64,000 nucleotides of DNA. Origin: Comamonas serinivorans. GTDB lineage: Bacteria; Pseudomonadota; Gammaproteobacteria; Burkholderiales; Burkholderiaceae_C. Made by a program: the position numbers and the translations under genes. How positions within the stretch are numbered: position 1 is the first letter of the stretch; each line of letters begins with the position of its first letter. The stretch is from positions 3,534,001 to 3,598,000 of the forward strand of contig NZ_CP021455.1 of the NCBI RefSeq assembly GCF_002158865.1, written 5' to 3'. Positions 51,980 through 61,171 of this stretch are shown here, one piece after another. The notes beneath the pieces were generated by a model. It had not been told where the DNA came from and ran no database searches. It saw nothing but the letters and a program-made list of their open reading frames with translations.

Positions 51980-53293
51980 ATGTCCACCGCCATCCGCTAC
52001 CTGCGCCTGTTCCTGCACCAGCCGGCTGCTCGCGGCGGCGGGCGGCGGGCCATCGGTTACCTGTCGCAGTACGGGGACATCCTGCGCGTCTCCTTCGAGG
52101 CCGACTACATCGCCGACCCCGAACGGCCAACGGTGTCACTGAGCTACCTCGGCAGCAGCGAAGCAGACACCCAGCGCATCCTGACCTCGGCGCGCGATGC
52201 CCGGCTGGTGCGCACCGATGGCCGCTGGCCGGCCTACTTCCAGAACCTGCTGCCCGAAGGCCATAACCGCGACCGCCTGGCCGCCGAACGCGGCTGTTCG
52301 CCCGACGACGAGTTCGAGCTGCTGGCCGCGGCCGGCCATGACCTGATGGGCGCGCTCGAGGTCGAGCCCGTCTCGCAGGGCGAAGCCATTCCCGATGTCG
52401 TGCGCCACTGGCACACCACGCAGGGGCTGGATGTGCTCGAGCCGGGTTTCGTCGAGTTTCCCGTCGCCGATGCCGCTTCGTTGCCCGGCGTGGTGACCAA
52501 GTTCAGCGCGGTGCAGGATGGCCGCCGCTACACCGTGCACCGACGCGGCGCGGCCGGCAGCGTCATCCTCAAGCTGCCCAGCCGCCAGCACCCCGACCTG
52601 GTCGCCAACGAGTACGGCTGCTACCGCCTGTGCCAGGCCCTGGGGTTGACCACGGCCGACGCCCGCGTCATCACGCGCGAACAGGCCGAGTTGCCCGAAC
52701 ACGTGCCCTTCCACGACATCCTGGCCGTGCAGCGCTTCGACCACCTGCCCGATGGCTCGCGCGTGCACATGGAAGAGTTCAACCAGGCCCTGGGCTATGC
52801 CCCGCGCCACAAATACGGCAAAGGCCTGCACCAGGACTGGCCCACCATGCTGCGCGTGCTCGACGCCCTGAGCCCCCAGCCCGTGGCCGACACGCGCGAG
52901 TTTCTGGCGCGCACCGTGGCCGCCCTGCTCATGGGCAACACCGATGCGCACCTGAAGAACTGGGCGCTGGTCTACCCCGATGGCCGCCAGCCGCGCCTGG
53001 CCCCGGCGTACGACTGCGTGTGCGTCGCGGCCTTCTTTCCCGGCTCGCCGCCGCAGCAGTACGCGGTCAACAAGGCCATCGACGCGACGATGCGCGCCCT
53101 GACCTGGGACGCGCTGAAGGCCTTGATCGAATCGGCTGGCCTGCGGCGCGCGGCGCGCCATGTCGCCTGGTTGAAAGCCCTGGTGCGGCAGGCACAGGCC
53201 GACTGGCCCGCGCTGCTGCGCGACACGCCCCCGGCCATGCGCGAGGCGGTGAGCGCGCGCCTGGGCGGCGACGTGCGGCTGGCCACGACGTAG
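51980..53293 (+). CDS. hipA: HipA-like serine/threonine kinase toxin
   Basis: 437 residues. HipA-family kinase; in E. coli it phosphorylates glutamyl-tRNA synthetase. Seen here: N-terminal domain (AIGYLSQYGDILRVSFEADYI), the RWPAYFQNLLPEGHNRDRLA block, the ATP-binding-type YTVHRRGAAGSVILKLPSRQHPDL (Lys in ILKLP), and the catalytic region NTDAHLKNWALVY with the typical Asn-x-Asp-x-x-x-Lys-Asn pattern, then AYDCVCVAAFF for the metal-binding Asp. All kinase motifs appear intact. gltX is encoded 44 kb away in the window. It forms a pair with the HTH gene upstream. Confidence 0.88.
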   Translation: MSTAIRYLRLFLHQPAARGGGRRAIGYLSQYGDILRVSFEADYIADPERPTVSLSYLGSSEADTQRILTSARDARLVRTDGRWPAYFQNLLPEGHNRDRLAAERGCSPDDEFELLAAAGHDLMGALEVEPVSQGEAIPDVVRHWHTTQGLDVLEPGFVEFPVADAASLPGVVTKFSAVQDGRRYTVHRRGAAGSVILKLPSRQHPDLVANEYGCYRLCQALGLTTADARVITREQAELPEHVPFHDILAVQRFDHLPDGSRVHMEEFNQALGYAPRHKYGKGLHQDWPTMLRVLDALSPQPVADTREFLARTVAALLMGNTDAHLKNWALVYPDGRQPRLAPAYDCVCVAAFFPGSPPQQYAVNKAIDATMRALTWDALKALIESAGLRRAARHVAWLKALVRQAQADWPALLRDTPPAMREAVSARLGGDVRLATT

Positions 53294-53607
53294 TCCGCGG
53301 CCACCTGCGCGCGCCCTTCAGGCGGCACCAGACCCGTCGGGGCCGTTCAGGCGATCCCCGGCAGCGCCTCGAACGGTTGCATCGGTCAGGCCGGCCCTCG
53401 TCATCTGCTCAAGCTGGCCCGGATGGACGTGTCATGCGCTCCGTCCCACCACCATGCGGATGACGCTCATCAGTAGACGTTGGGCGGCTCCTGCGCAGAC
53501 CCCGGCACCGCACGACGTCTGCCACCGATCACCCGGCTGGTGGCTACGCCCGGCCCAGGCCAAGGCACGGCATGCCGTGGCAGCCCTTCGCCGCATCAAA
53601 GAATCAT
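53294..53607. other. gene-free gap before palindrome copy 20
   Basis: No gene recognised between hipA and the palindrome at 53608. Short frames show no family resemblance. Confidence 0.45.
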
Positions 53608-53659
53608 GCAGTATCGCGCCATTCCCGATGTCGATTCATCGGCAACAACCTCATACCCC
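53608..53659. repeat. 52-bp palindromic repeat, copy 20
   Basis: Outer arms GCAGTAT and ATACCCC; the inner arms CCGAT and ATCGG show a compensated change from CCGTT/AACGG. It ends exactly one base before the hrpA stop codon. Confidence 0.95.
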
Positions 53660-56600
53660 TCACTGCATGAGTTGCGCCCACACCTTGTCCAGCCGCTTGA
53701 TGCTGACGGGCATGGGCGTGCGCAACTCCTGGGCAAAAAAGCTCACGCGCAGCTCTTCGAGCAGCCAGCGCAACTCCTGCATGCGCGCATCGACCTGGCC
53801 CTTGCGCTCGACCAGCAGCCGCGCGTAGCGCTGCTCCTGCGGGCGCAGCTCGGCCAGTTTGGCCGCGTCGCGCGCCGGGTCGGCGCGGTACTTGTCCAGC
53901 CGCAGCACGATGGCCTTGAGGTAACGCGGAAAGTGCGCCAGCTGCGGCCACGGCGTGCGGGCCAGAAAGTCCTTGGGCACCAGGCGGGCCAGTTGCTCGG
54001 CAGCGTCCTTGGTCGCCTCGGGCGCGTGCTTGGTGTCCTTGATCTTGCGCGCGGCGGCGCTGTATTCGGTGAGGATGGCCGCCGTCTGGCGCGCCACTTC
54101 GCCCGCGATCAGGGTCAGGCGGCCCCGCCCGTCCTGCACGCGCTTGGCAAAGCTGGCCGCGTCGGTGGGCAGCGGGTCCAGCACAAAGGCGCGGTCCAGC
54201 GCCACGTCGATGATCTGGCGCGCCAGCTCCGGCCCCGTGCCCAGCGGCATGTAGGCCACGCCCATCTTCTGCAGGTCGGGGATGTTTTTTTCCAGGTACT
54301 TGACCGCGTCCTTCACCTGCAGCGCGAACAGCCGCCGCAAGCCCAGGCGGTGCTGGGCCGCCGCCACCTCGGGCTCGTCGAACACCTCGAGGGTCACGCC
54401 CTCACCCGCTTTCTCGGCATCGACGACGGCCGGAAAACCGATCAGCGTCTGGCCGCGCTTTTTCAGCTCGAGCAACTCGGGCAGCTCGCCAAACGACCAG
54501 TCGGTGTAGACCTGCTCGCCCGACACCGCCTGCGCCAGGGCGGCGGAGTAGGCCCCCGCGCTGCCCGGCTGCGCCGGGTCCGCCGCCCCGGAACCGGGCA
54601 CCGCCCGAGGAGGCTGGCCTTGCTGGCGGCCTTGCGCGGCGGCCGAGGCGTTGCCCGGCTGCGTCTGGCGCGACGGCGCACCCGGGGTCGCCGCGTCCGG
54701 CGCGGCCTGCCCGTCCTGACCCGCGACGCGCAGCGCCGCCAGGGCCTGGAAGGCCCCGCGCGCCTGCTTGCCCAGCTCGGCCTTGAGCGCGCCGAGGTTG
54801 CGGCCGTGGCCCAACTGGCGCCCGTGCTCGTCCACCACGCGCAGGTTCATGAACAGGTGCGGCGGCACCATGTCGAGCTTGAAGTCGCTGCGCTTCACGT
54901 CCAGGCTGGTTTCCTCGCGCACCTGCTTCAACAGCACGTCGGTCAGGCTGCCGTCGCCGAAGCGCTCGGGGGTGCTCAAGCTCGCCGCCAGGCGCGCGGC
55001 GCTCTCGGGCAGCGGCACGAAACGGCTGCGCGGGCGCTGCGGCAGGCTTTTGAGCAAGGCCTGGACCTTGTCCTTGAGCATGCCGGGCACCAGCCACTCG
55101 CAGCGCGCCTCGCTCACCTGGTTCAGCACGAACAGCGGCACCGTCACCGTCAGGCCATCGCGTGCATGGCCGGGCTCGTGCAGGTAGGTCGCCGTGCAAT
55201 CGACACCGCCCAGCTTCAGCGTGGCCGGGAAGGCCTGCGAGGTGATGCCCGCGGCCTCATGTCGCATCAGGTCGTCGCGCGAGAAACGCAGCAGCTCGGG
55301 GTTGGCCTGGCTGGCCTGGCGCCACCATTTCTCGAAATCGCGCGCATTGCTGATGCCCTCGGGCACCTGCTGGTCGTAGAAGGCATAGATCAGCTGCTCG
55401 TCGACGAGCACGTCCTGCCGCCGCGACTTGTGCTCCAGCGACTCGACCTTGGCGATGGCCTTGGCATTGGCCTGCAGGAACGGCAGGCGCCGCTCCCAGC
55501 CCTCGGCCCATTCGCCTTCGACCAGGGCCTGGCGGATGAAGATCTGCCGCGCCTCGACCGGGTCGACCTTGCTGTAGGACACCTTGCGGCCGCTGTAGAT
55601 GACCAGGCCATAGAGCACGGCGCGCTCCAGGCCGATCACGTCGCCGGCCTTCTTCTCCCAGTGGGGCTCGAGCACCTGCTTGCGCAGCAGGTGGGCGCCC
55701 ACGTCCTCGATCCACTGCGGCTCGATGTTGGCGATGCCGCGCCCGAACAGGCGCGTGGTCTCGACCAGCTCGGCACAGACGATCCAGCGGCCGGGCCGCT
55801 TGGACAGGTGCGCCCCCGGGTGGCGGTGGAACTTGATGCCGCGCGCGCCCAGGTAATCGGGCTCGAAGCCCCGCCGCCCCCCGGCCGCCTTGGCGCCGGG
55901 TTGGCCATGCGCGCCGCCGGTGGCGCCGTCTTCCATCTTCCAGCCCACGTTGCCCAGCAGGCCGGCCAACATCGACAGGTGCACGGCCTCGTAGCCCGCG
56001 GCCTGCGCGTTCATCGCCCAGCGCGCCTCGCGCACCGTGGTCAGCAGCTGGCTGTGGATGTCGCGCCACTCGCGCACGCGACGCACGCTGATGTAGTTCT
56101 GGCGCAGCAGGCTCTCGTACTGTCGGTTGGAGAGTTTGTGCGTGCTGGCGTTGGTTTCATCAACGACACCGGCCGGTACCCCTGAACTCTTGGCCTGCTG
56201 CAGGGCATGCGCCAGCGCACGCTGCGCCGCCGGCAGGCCTGCGTGGCTGGCCGTGGCGGCCTTGCCCTGCCCGGCGCGGCCGGCGGACGGCCCGGCCACG
56301 AGCGGCCCCTGTTCCTGCGCCTGCATCTGCGCACGCGTTGTCGCCGCACGGCCACCGCGCGCATCGTGCAGCCAGGTCCACAGCCGCAGGTAGCCGCTGA
56401 ACTCGCTTTTCTCGTCGTCGAACTTGGCGTGGGCCTGGTCGGCCTGGGCCTGCTGCTCGATGGGGCGTTCGCGCACGTCCTGCAGGCTCAGCGCCGAGGC
56501 GATCACCAGCACCTCGCTCAGCGCGCCACGCGCCTGGGCTTCGACCAGCATGCGACCCACGCGCGGGTCGATGGGCAGGCGCGCCAGCTGGCGTCCGACC

Positions 56601-58042
56601 TCGGTCAGCTGCAGCTTGTCATCCACGGCGCCCAGCTCGGCCAGCAGCTGGTAGCCATCGGTGATGGCCCGGCTGGACGGCGCCTCGAGGAAGGGGAAGT
56701 CCTCCACGCGCCGGTGCTGGTCCACCAGGCGCAAGGCCATCATGCGCAGGATGACCGCCGCCAGCGAAGAGCGCAGGATTTCGGGGTCGGTGAAGCGCGG
56801 CCGGCTGTTGAAATCGGCCTCGTCGTAGAGATGGATGGCGATGCCATCGGCCACCCGGCCGCAGCGGCCCGCGCGCTGGTTCACGGCCGCCTGGCTCACC
56901 GGCTCGATCAGCAGCTGCTCGACCTTGTTGCGCAGGCTGTAGCGCTTGACGCGGGCCGTGCCGGCGTCGATCACGTAGCGGATGCCGGGCACGGTGAGCG
57001 AGGTCTCGGCCACGTTGGTGGCCAGCACGATGCGCGGCACGTGGCTGCTGTCGAACACCCGGTCCTGCTCGGCCTGCGACAGGCGCGCGAACAGCGGCAG
57101 CACCTCGGCATTGCGCAAAGTCGGCGAGGCCGACAGGTGCTTGCGCAGGTGGTCGGCGGCCTCGCGGATCTCGCGCTCGCCGGGCAGGAACACCAGGACG
57201 TCCCCGCCGGGCCGGCCGCGCCACAGCTCGTCGACGCCGTCGGCGATGGCGCGGTTCAGGTCGTAGTCGCGCGACTCTTCAAACGGCCGCCAGCGGTGCT
57301 CGACGGGGTAGGTGCGGCCCGAAACCATCAAGACGGGCGCGGGGATCCATTTGCCCCCACGCTCCCGCGCTTCGCGTCGTTCGCTGCCCTCCGGGGGGGC
57401 TGGCCTTGCTCGGGGCGGCCCTTCGCTGTGGCCGTCGCCCTCAGGCTCCCCGGCAGCGCTGGGGTCGCCGTCCTGCGCGGGCACCCACCTGCCGAAATGC
57501 TGCGCGAAGCGGTCGGCGTCGATGGTGGCCGAGGTGACGATGACCTTGAGGTCGGGCCGCTTGGGCAGGATCTGCCGCAGGTAGCCCAGCAGGAAGTCGA
57601 TGTTCAGGCTGCGCTCGTGCGCCTCGTCGATGATGATCGTGTCGTAGGCCTTGAGCAGCGGATCGGTCTGCGTCTCGGCCAACAGGATGCCGTCGGTCAT
57701 CAGCTTGATGGAGGCGTCCTTGGACAGGGTGTCGTTGAAGCGCACCTTGTAGCCCACGACCTCGCCGAGCGGGGTGTTCAGCTCCTGCGCAATGCGCTTG
57801 GCGACCGAGGTGGCGGCGATGCGCCGCGGCTGCGTGTGGCCGATGAGCCGGCCGCGCTCGCCGGGTGCCGCATTGAGCTTGCCGCGCCCCAGGGCCAGCG
57901 CCATCTTCGGCAACTGCGTGGTTTTGCCCGAGCCGGTTTCGCCACAGACGATGATGACCTGGTGCCGGTCCAGCGCGGCCATGATGTCGTCGCGGCGCGC
58001 AGAAACCGGAAGCGATGCGGGAAAGGTGATGTCAAGCGGCAT
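53660..58042 (-). CDS. hrpA: ATP-dependent RNA helicase HrpA (DEAH family)
   Basis: 1460 residues from the ATG at 58042 (MPLDITFPASLPVSARRDDI); the frame is open further upstream. DEAH-box helicase: Walker A GETGSGKTTQLPK (about 33-45), IIIDEAHERSLN, TSATI and QRAGRCGRVADG, then the HA2/OB domains and a large C-terminal half (DUF3418-type) that is proper to HrpA. E. coli HrpA has about 1300 residues; this protein has an extra low-complexity insert of about 45 residues after AQHFGRWVP (57345-57485) before APVLMVSGRTYPVEH. It also has an Ala/Pro insert in the C-terminal half (about 54600-54720). RNA processing or ribosome rescue role by family. Confidence 0.93.
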   Translation of the reverse strand: MPLDITFPASLPVSARRDDIMAALDRHQVIIVCGETGSGKTTQLPKMALALGRGKLNAAPGERGRLIGHTQPRRIAATSVAKRIAQELNTPLGEVVGYKVRFNDTLSKDASIKLMTDGILLAETQTDPLLKAYDTIIIDEAHERSLNIDFLLGYLRQILPKRPDLKVIVTSATIDADRFAQHFGRWVPAQDGDPSAAGEPEGDGHSEGPPRARPAPPEGSERREARERGGKWIPAPVLMVSGRTYPVEHRWRPFEESRDYDLNRAIADGVDELWRGRPGGDVLVFLPGEREIREAADHLRKHLSASPTLRNAEVLPLFARLSQAEQDRVFDSSHVPRIVLATNVAETSLTVPGIRYVIDAGTARVKRYSLRNKVEQLLIEPVSQAAVNQRAGRCGRVADGIAIHLYDEADFNSRPRFTDPEILRSSLAAVILRMMALRLVDQHRRVEDFPFLEAPSSRAITDGYQLLAELGAVDDKLQLTEVGRQLARLPIDPRVGRMLVEAQARGALSEVLVIASALSLQDVRERPIEQQAQADQAHAKFDDEKSEFSGYLRLWTWLHDARGGRAATTRAQMQAQEQGPLVAGPSAGRAGQGKAATASHAGLPAAQRALAHALQQAKSSGVPAGVVDETNASTHKLSNRQYESLLRQNYISVRRVREWRDIHSQLLTTVREARWAMNAQAAGYEAVHLSMLAGLLGNVGWKMEDGATGGAHGQPGAKAAGGRRGFEPDYLGARGIKFHRHPGAHLSKRPGRWIVCAELVETTRLFGRGIANIEPQWIEDVGAHLLRKQVLEPHWEKKAGDVIGLERAVLYGLVIYSGRKVSYSKVDPVEARQIFIRQALVEGEWAEGWERRLPFLQANAKAIAKVESLEHKSRRQDVLVDEQLIYAFYDQQVPEGISNARDFEKWWRQASQANPELLRFSRDDLMRHEAAGITSQAFPATLKLGGVDCTATYLHEPGHARDGLTVTVPLFVLNQVSEARCEWLVPGMLKDKVQALLKSLPQRPRSRFVPLPESAARLAASLSTPERFGDGSLTDVLLKQVREETSLDVKRSDFKLDMVPPHLFMNLRVVDEHGRQLGHGRNLGALKAELGKQARGAFQALAALRVAGQDGQAAPDAATPGAPSRQTQPGNASAAAQGRQQGQPPRAVPGSGAADPAQPGSAGAYSAALAQAVSGEQVYTDWSFGELPELLELKKRGQTLIGFPAVVDAEKAGEGVTLEVFDEPEVAAAQHRLGLRRLFALQVKDAVKYLEKNIPDLQKMGVAYMPLGTGPELARQIIDVALDRAFVLDPLPTDAASFAKRVQDGRGRLTLIAGEVARQTAAILTEYSAAARKIKDTKHAPEATKDAAEQLARLVPKDFLARTPWPQLAHFPRYLKAIVLRLDKYRADPARDAAKLAELRPQEQRYARLLVERKGQVDARMQELRWLLEELRVSFFAQELRTPMPVSIKRLDKVWAQLMQ
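57345..57485 (-). repeat. probable intergenic-type repeat inserted in frame in hrpA
   Basis: A GC-rich stretch containing CGCTTCGCG and GCTGCCCTCCGGGGGGGC. It encodes the low-complexity peptide GEPEGDGHSEGPPRARP and so on, absent from ordinary HrpA. It looks like the CG-rich intergenic repeats common in Comamonadaceae, but this window contains no second copy, so the call rests on recognition. Similar codon blocks GRWVPA and GKWIPA flank it. Confidence 0.45.
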
Positions 58043-58224
58043 GGGGGCGGTGATTATCGCAAGCGCCCCGGGGCCGGCGCTCAAGCTTGAAGGAACGTGC
58101 TCCGCCCCTAGGCGCAAGCACCCGCGCCGCATCGGGTTTCCCCGGCTCACGTACGCTCGCCGTCCTCCTTCTTCAGAGCCGCTGCGCCCAGCCCCGGGCC
58201 ACGTCGGCCCGTGCCCGCCGGTTC

Positions 58225-59469
58225 ATGATCTTCTACGCCACCTTCATCGCGCCCGTGCTCGCCTTCTGGCTGTGGGCCCCCGTGCTCAGCCTGTCGTGGC
58301 GCGCACGCGCCTGGGCCGTGCTGGCCACCACCTTGCTGGGCCTGCTGCCCGTGGGGCTGATCCTGATCTACCGCCGGGCCTGGTTCAGCGAGGCCGCGGT
58401 GGTGCACGCCCAGGTGTTCAGCGGCTGGGTCATGGGCGTGCTGCTGCTCATGGTGCCCCTGCTGCTGCTGCGCGATGTAGGCTGGCTGGGCCTGCGCCTG
58501 CTGCGGCGCGAGCGCCCCGTCAACCGTTCGCGCGCCACAGCCTGGCTGCTGACGCTCGCCGGCGTGGTGTCGGCCTGGGGCGTGTACGGCGGCCTGCGCG
58601 TGCCCGAAGTGCGCGAGCAAGAGGTCGTGCTGGACCAGCTCCCCGCCGAGCTGGATGGCCTGCGCGTGGCCGTGCTGGCCGACATCCACGCCACGCCCGT
58701 CAAGCACGAGCGCCATGTGCAGGCGCTGGTCGACCGCACCAACGCTGCCCGGCCCGACCTCATCGTGCTGCCCGGCGACATGGCCGATGGCGACGCCACG
58801 CTGGGGGCGCGGCACGTCGCGCCCCTGGCCCAGCTGCGGGCGCCGCACGGCGTGTGGGCAGCCCCCGGCAACCACGAGTACTACAACGGGTATGACGCCT
58901 GGACCGATGTGTTTCAAACGCTGAACCTGACATACCTCGAAAACCAGTCGGTGACCATCGACATCCGGGGCAAGCGCGTGGCGATCTCGGGCGTGGGCGA
59001 TCCGGCCTATGGCCGCCTGTCAGCCGGCAACCGCAACCCGCTGGTGGCCGAGGGCCTGCCCCCCGACATCGACGCCGTGGTGCAGCAGGCCACGGGCAGC
59101 GACCTGCACCTGCTGCTGGCCCACCAGCCCAAGCTGGCGCGCGTGAACGCGGGCAAGGGCCTGTCCGGTGGCCCGCAACAGCAGGTGCGCGCCGAGGCAG
59201 CGGCAAACGGCACGACCAGCGCAGCGAGCGGCAAGGCCGTGGACCTGCAGATCTCGGGCCACACCCATGGCGGCCACGTGCTGGGCATGGACCGCTGGCT
59301 GGTCGCGCCCGCCAACGACGGCTTCGTGCGCGGGCTGTACCGGGTGGGTGGCATGCAGCTCTTCGTCAGCAACGGCGCGGGCCTGTGGGTGGGCTTTCCG
59401 CTGCGCCTGGGCGTGCCCGCCAGCATCGACCTGCTGGTGCTGCGGGCCGGCCGGCCCGCGCGGGTCTGA
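58225..59469 (+). CDS. membrane-anchored metallophosphoesterase
   Basis: 414 residues from the ATG at 58225 (MIFYATFIAPVLAFWLW). Four N-terminal membrane helices lead to a calcineurin-like phosphoesterase domain on one face of the membrane. Metal motifs: LADIHATPVKHE (DxH), LPGDMADG (GDxxD), GNHEYYNG (GNHE), LLAHQP and SGHTHGGH. This order fits the YkuE/YaeI class, some of which act on lipid phosphates such as UDP-diacylglucosamine, but the N-terminal helix number differs. Divergent from hrpA. Substrate unknown. Confidence 0.88.
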   Translation: MIFYATFIAPVLAFWLWAPVLSLSWRARAWAVLATTLLGLLPVGLILIYRRAWFSEAAVVHAQVFSGWVMGVLLLMVPLLLLRDVGWLGLRLLRRERPVNRSRATAWLLTLAGVVSAWGVYGGLRVPEVREQEVVLDQLPAELDGLRVAVLADIHATPVKHERHVQALVDRTNAARPDLIVLPGDMADGDATLGARHVAPLAQLRAPHGVWAAPGNHEYYNGYDAWTDVFQTLNLTYLENQSVTIDIRGKRVAISGVGDPAYGRLSAGNRNPLVAEGLPPDIDAVVQQATGSDLHLLLAHQPKLARVNAGKGLSGGPQQQVRAEAAANGTTSAASGKAVDLQISGHTHGGHVLGMDRWLVAPANDGFVRGLYRVGGMQLFVSNGAGLWVGFPLRLGVPASIDLLVLRAGRPARV

Positions 59470-59534
59470 GGCGTGGGCCTGAAGCACGGGTTTGAGGCGC
59501 GCATCCACGCCCTGGCCCGCCTCACCCTGCCCGG

Positions 59535-61130
59535 CTAGCCGCGGGCGTTCTCGGCGATGGGGGCGAGCACGGCCTCCAGGTCCACAAGGGCGGCCAGGTT
59601 GGCCGCCAGGCCGTCGAACACGGCATCCAGGCTGCGCGCGGCCTGGCCAAACAGGGCGTGCAGCACGGCCGCGTCTTCAAACAAGCCGTGCAGGTAGCAG
59701 CCCAGCACGGCGCCATCGGCGCTTTGCCAGGCCAGGCCGGGCATGACCTCGCGCGGCGTGGCCTGTGCGGCCATGGCCGGGTGCCACGCGGTTTGTCCGG
59801 CGTGGATCTCGTAGCCCTGCACCGCCACGTCACGCAGCGGCGCCCAGGCGCCCTGCAGCGCGCCAAAGCGCAGCCGCGTGCGGCGCACCGTCTTGCGGGC
59901 CCCGAACTGCGTGACCAGCGGCAACAGGCCCAGGCCCGGCGCGCTGCGGTCGGCCAGGCTGGCGCCTGGGCCGCACTCCACGCCGTCGGGGTCCAGCACC
60001 GCCTCGCCCAGCATCTGCAGCCCGCCGCAAATGCCCAGCACCCGGCCCCCACGCGCGGCGTGGGCGCACACGGCGGCGTCCAGCCCGCGCTCGCGCAGCC
60101 AGCGCAGGTCGGCCAGCGTGGCCTTGGAGCCCGGCAGCACCACCCAGTCGGCGCCCGCCAGCTCGGCCGGGCTGCGCGCCCACACCAGGCGCACGCCGGC
60201 GATGTGCTTGAGCGGCTGGAACTCGTCGAGGTTGCTCACGCGCGGGTAGGCCACCACGGCCACGGTGACGCGCACATCAGCCCCCACCGCACCGCGGCTG
60301 GCGTCGTCGAAGACGCCATCCTCTTCGGGCAGGCCGTGGTCCCACTGCATGGGGATGACCCCGACCACGGGCACGCCCGTCATCTGCCGCAGCTGCTCGG
60401 GGCCCGGCGCCAGCAGCGCGGCATCGCCGCGGAACTTGTTCAGCACAAAGCCGGCGACGCGGGCGCGGTGCGCCTGGGGCAGCAGCGCCCAGGTGCCGTA
60501 CAAGTGGGCAAAGGCGCCGCCGCGGTCGATGTCGGTCACCAGCAGGCTGCGGGCGTTCACCGCTTCGGCGGCCTTCAGGTTGACGAAGTCGCCCGCCTGC
60601 AGGTTGATCTCGGCCGGCGATCCGGCGCCCTCCATCACCAGCACGTCGTAGCGACCCGCCAGGTCGTGCAGCGCAGCCTGCACGCGCGGCCACACGGCTG
60701 CGCTGCGGGCGCGCCAGGGCATGGCCGAGAGCTCGGCGTCGGGTCTGCCCATGAGCACGACCTGGCTGCGCGTGTCCGCTTCGGGCTTGAGCAGCAGCGG
60801 GTTCATGGCGACTTCGGGCGTGGCGCGCGCGGCCAGGGCCTGGAAGTACTGCGCCGCCCCGATTTCGCCGAAGCCGCCATCAGGGCCCGCGACCACGCGG
60901 GCGTTGTTGCTCATGTTCTGCGCCTTGAAGGGCGCCACACGCAGGCCCTGGTTGGCCAGGTGGCGGCACAGCGCGGTGGTGAGCCAGCTTTTGCCGGCAC
61001 CGCTGCTGGTGCCCCACACCATCAAGGCCCGGCTGGGAGAGGCCCGGCCAGGCGAAGCCTCGTCCAGCGAGGTCATGATCTGGCGATCAGGCAGGCTCGG
61101 CGCGCCTTTGAGATCAAACGGGGTATTCAT
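59535..61130 (-). CDS. cobQ: cobyric acid synthase (adenosylcobyric acid synthase)
   Basis: 531 residues from the ATG at 61130 (MNTPFDLKGAPS); an internal ATG at 61076 is an alternative. Amidates adenosylcobyrinic acid a,c-diamide at b, d, e and g in vitamin B12 synthesis. N-terminal dethiobiotin synthase-like domain with P-loop GTSSGAGKSWLTTALC, then KAQNMSNN and VLVMEGAGSPAEINL; C-terminal class I glutaminase domain with GICGGLQMLG (nucleophile Cys) and GYEIHAG. The start ATG lies in the outer arm of palindrome copy 21. It is 26 bp after the CobC-like gene, so the two form an operon. Confidence 0.94.
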   Translation of the reverse strand: MNTPFDLKGAPSLPDRQIMTSLDEASPGRASPSRALMVWGTSSGAGKSWLTTALCRHLANQGLRVAPFKAQNMSNNARVVAGPDGGFGEIGAAQYFQALAARATPEVAMNPLLLKPEADTRSQVVLMGRPDAELSAMPWRARSAAVWPRVQAALHDLAGRYDVLVMEGAGSPAEINLQAGDFVNLKAAEAVNARSLLVTDIDRGGAFAHLYGTWALLPQAHRARVAGFVLNKFRGDAALLAPGPEQLRQMTGVPVVGVIPMQWDHGLPEEDGVFDDASRGAVGADVRVTVAVVAYPRVSNLDEFQPLKHIAGVRLVWARSPAELAGADWVVLPGSKATLADLRWLRERGLDAAVCAHAARGGRVLGICGGLQMLGEAVLDPDGVECGPGASLADRSAPGLGLLPLVTQFGARKTVRRTRLRFGALQGAWAPLRDVAVQGYEIHAGQTAWHPAMAAQATPREVMPGLAWQSADGAVLGCYLHGLFEDAAVLHALFGQAARSLDAVFDGLAANLAALVDLEAVLAPIAENARG

Positions 61131-61171
61131 CAACAGCCGTTACAAAAGAAACGCCATCAGGTTGATACTGC
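61120..61171. repeat. 52-bp palindromic repeat, copy 21 (spans gene junction)
   Basis: Outer arms GGGGTAT and ATACTGC; inner arms CCGTT and AAACG. On the minus strand it encodes the final residues AVST and the stop of the CobC-like gene, then the ATG and first codons of cobQ. Confidence 0.88.
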
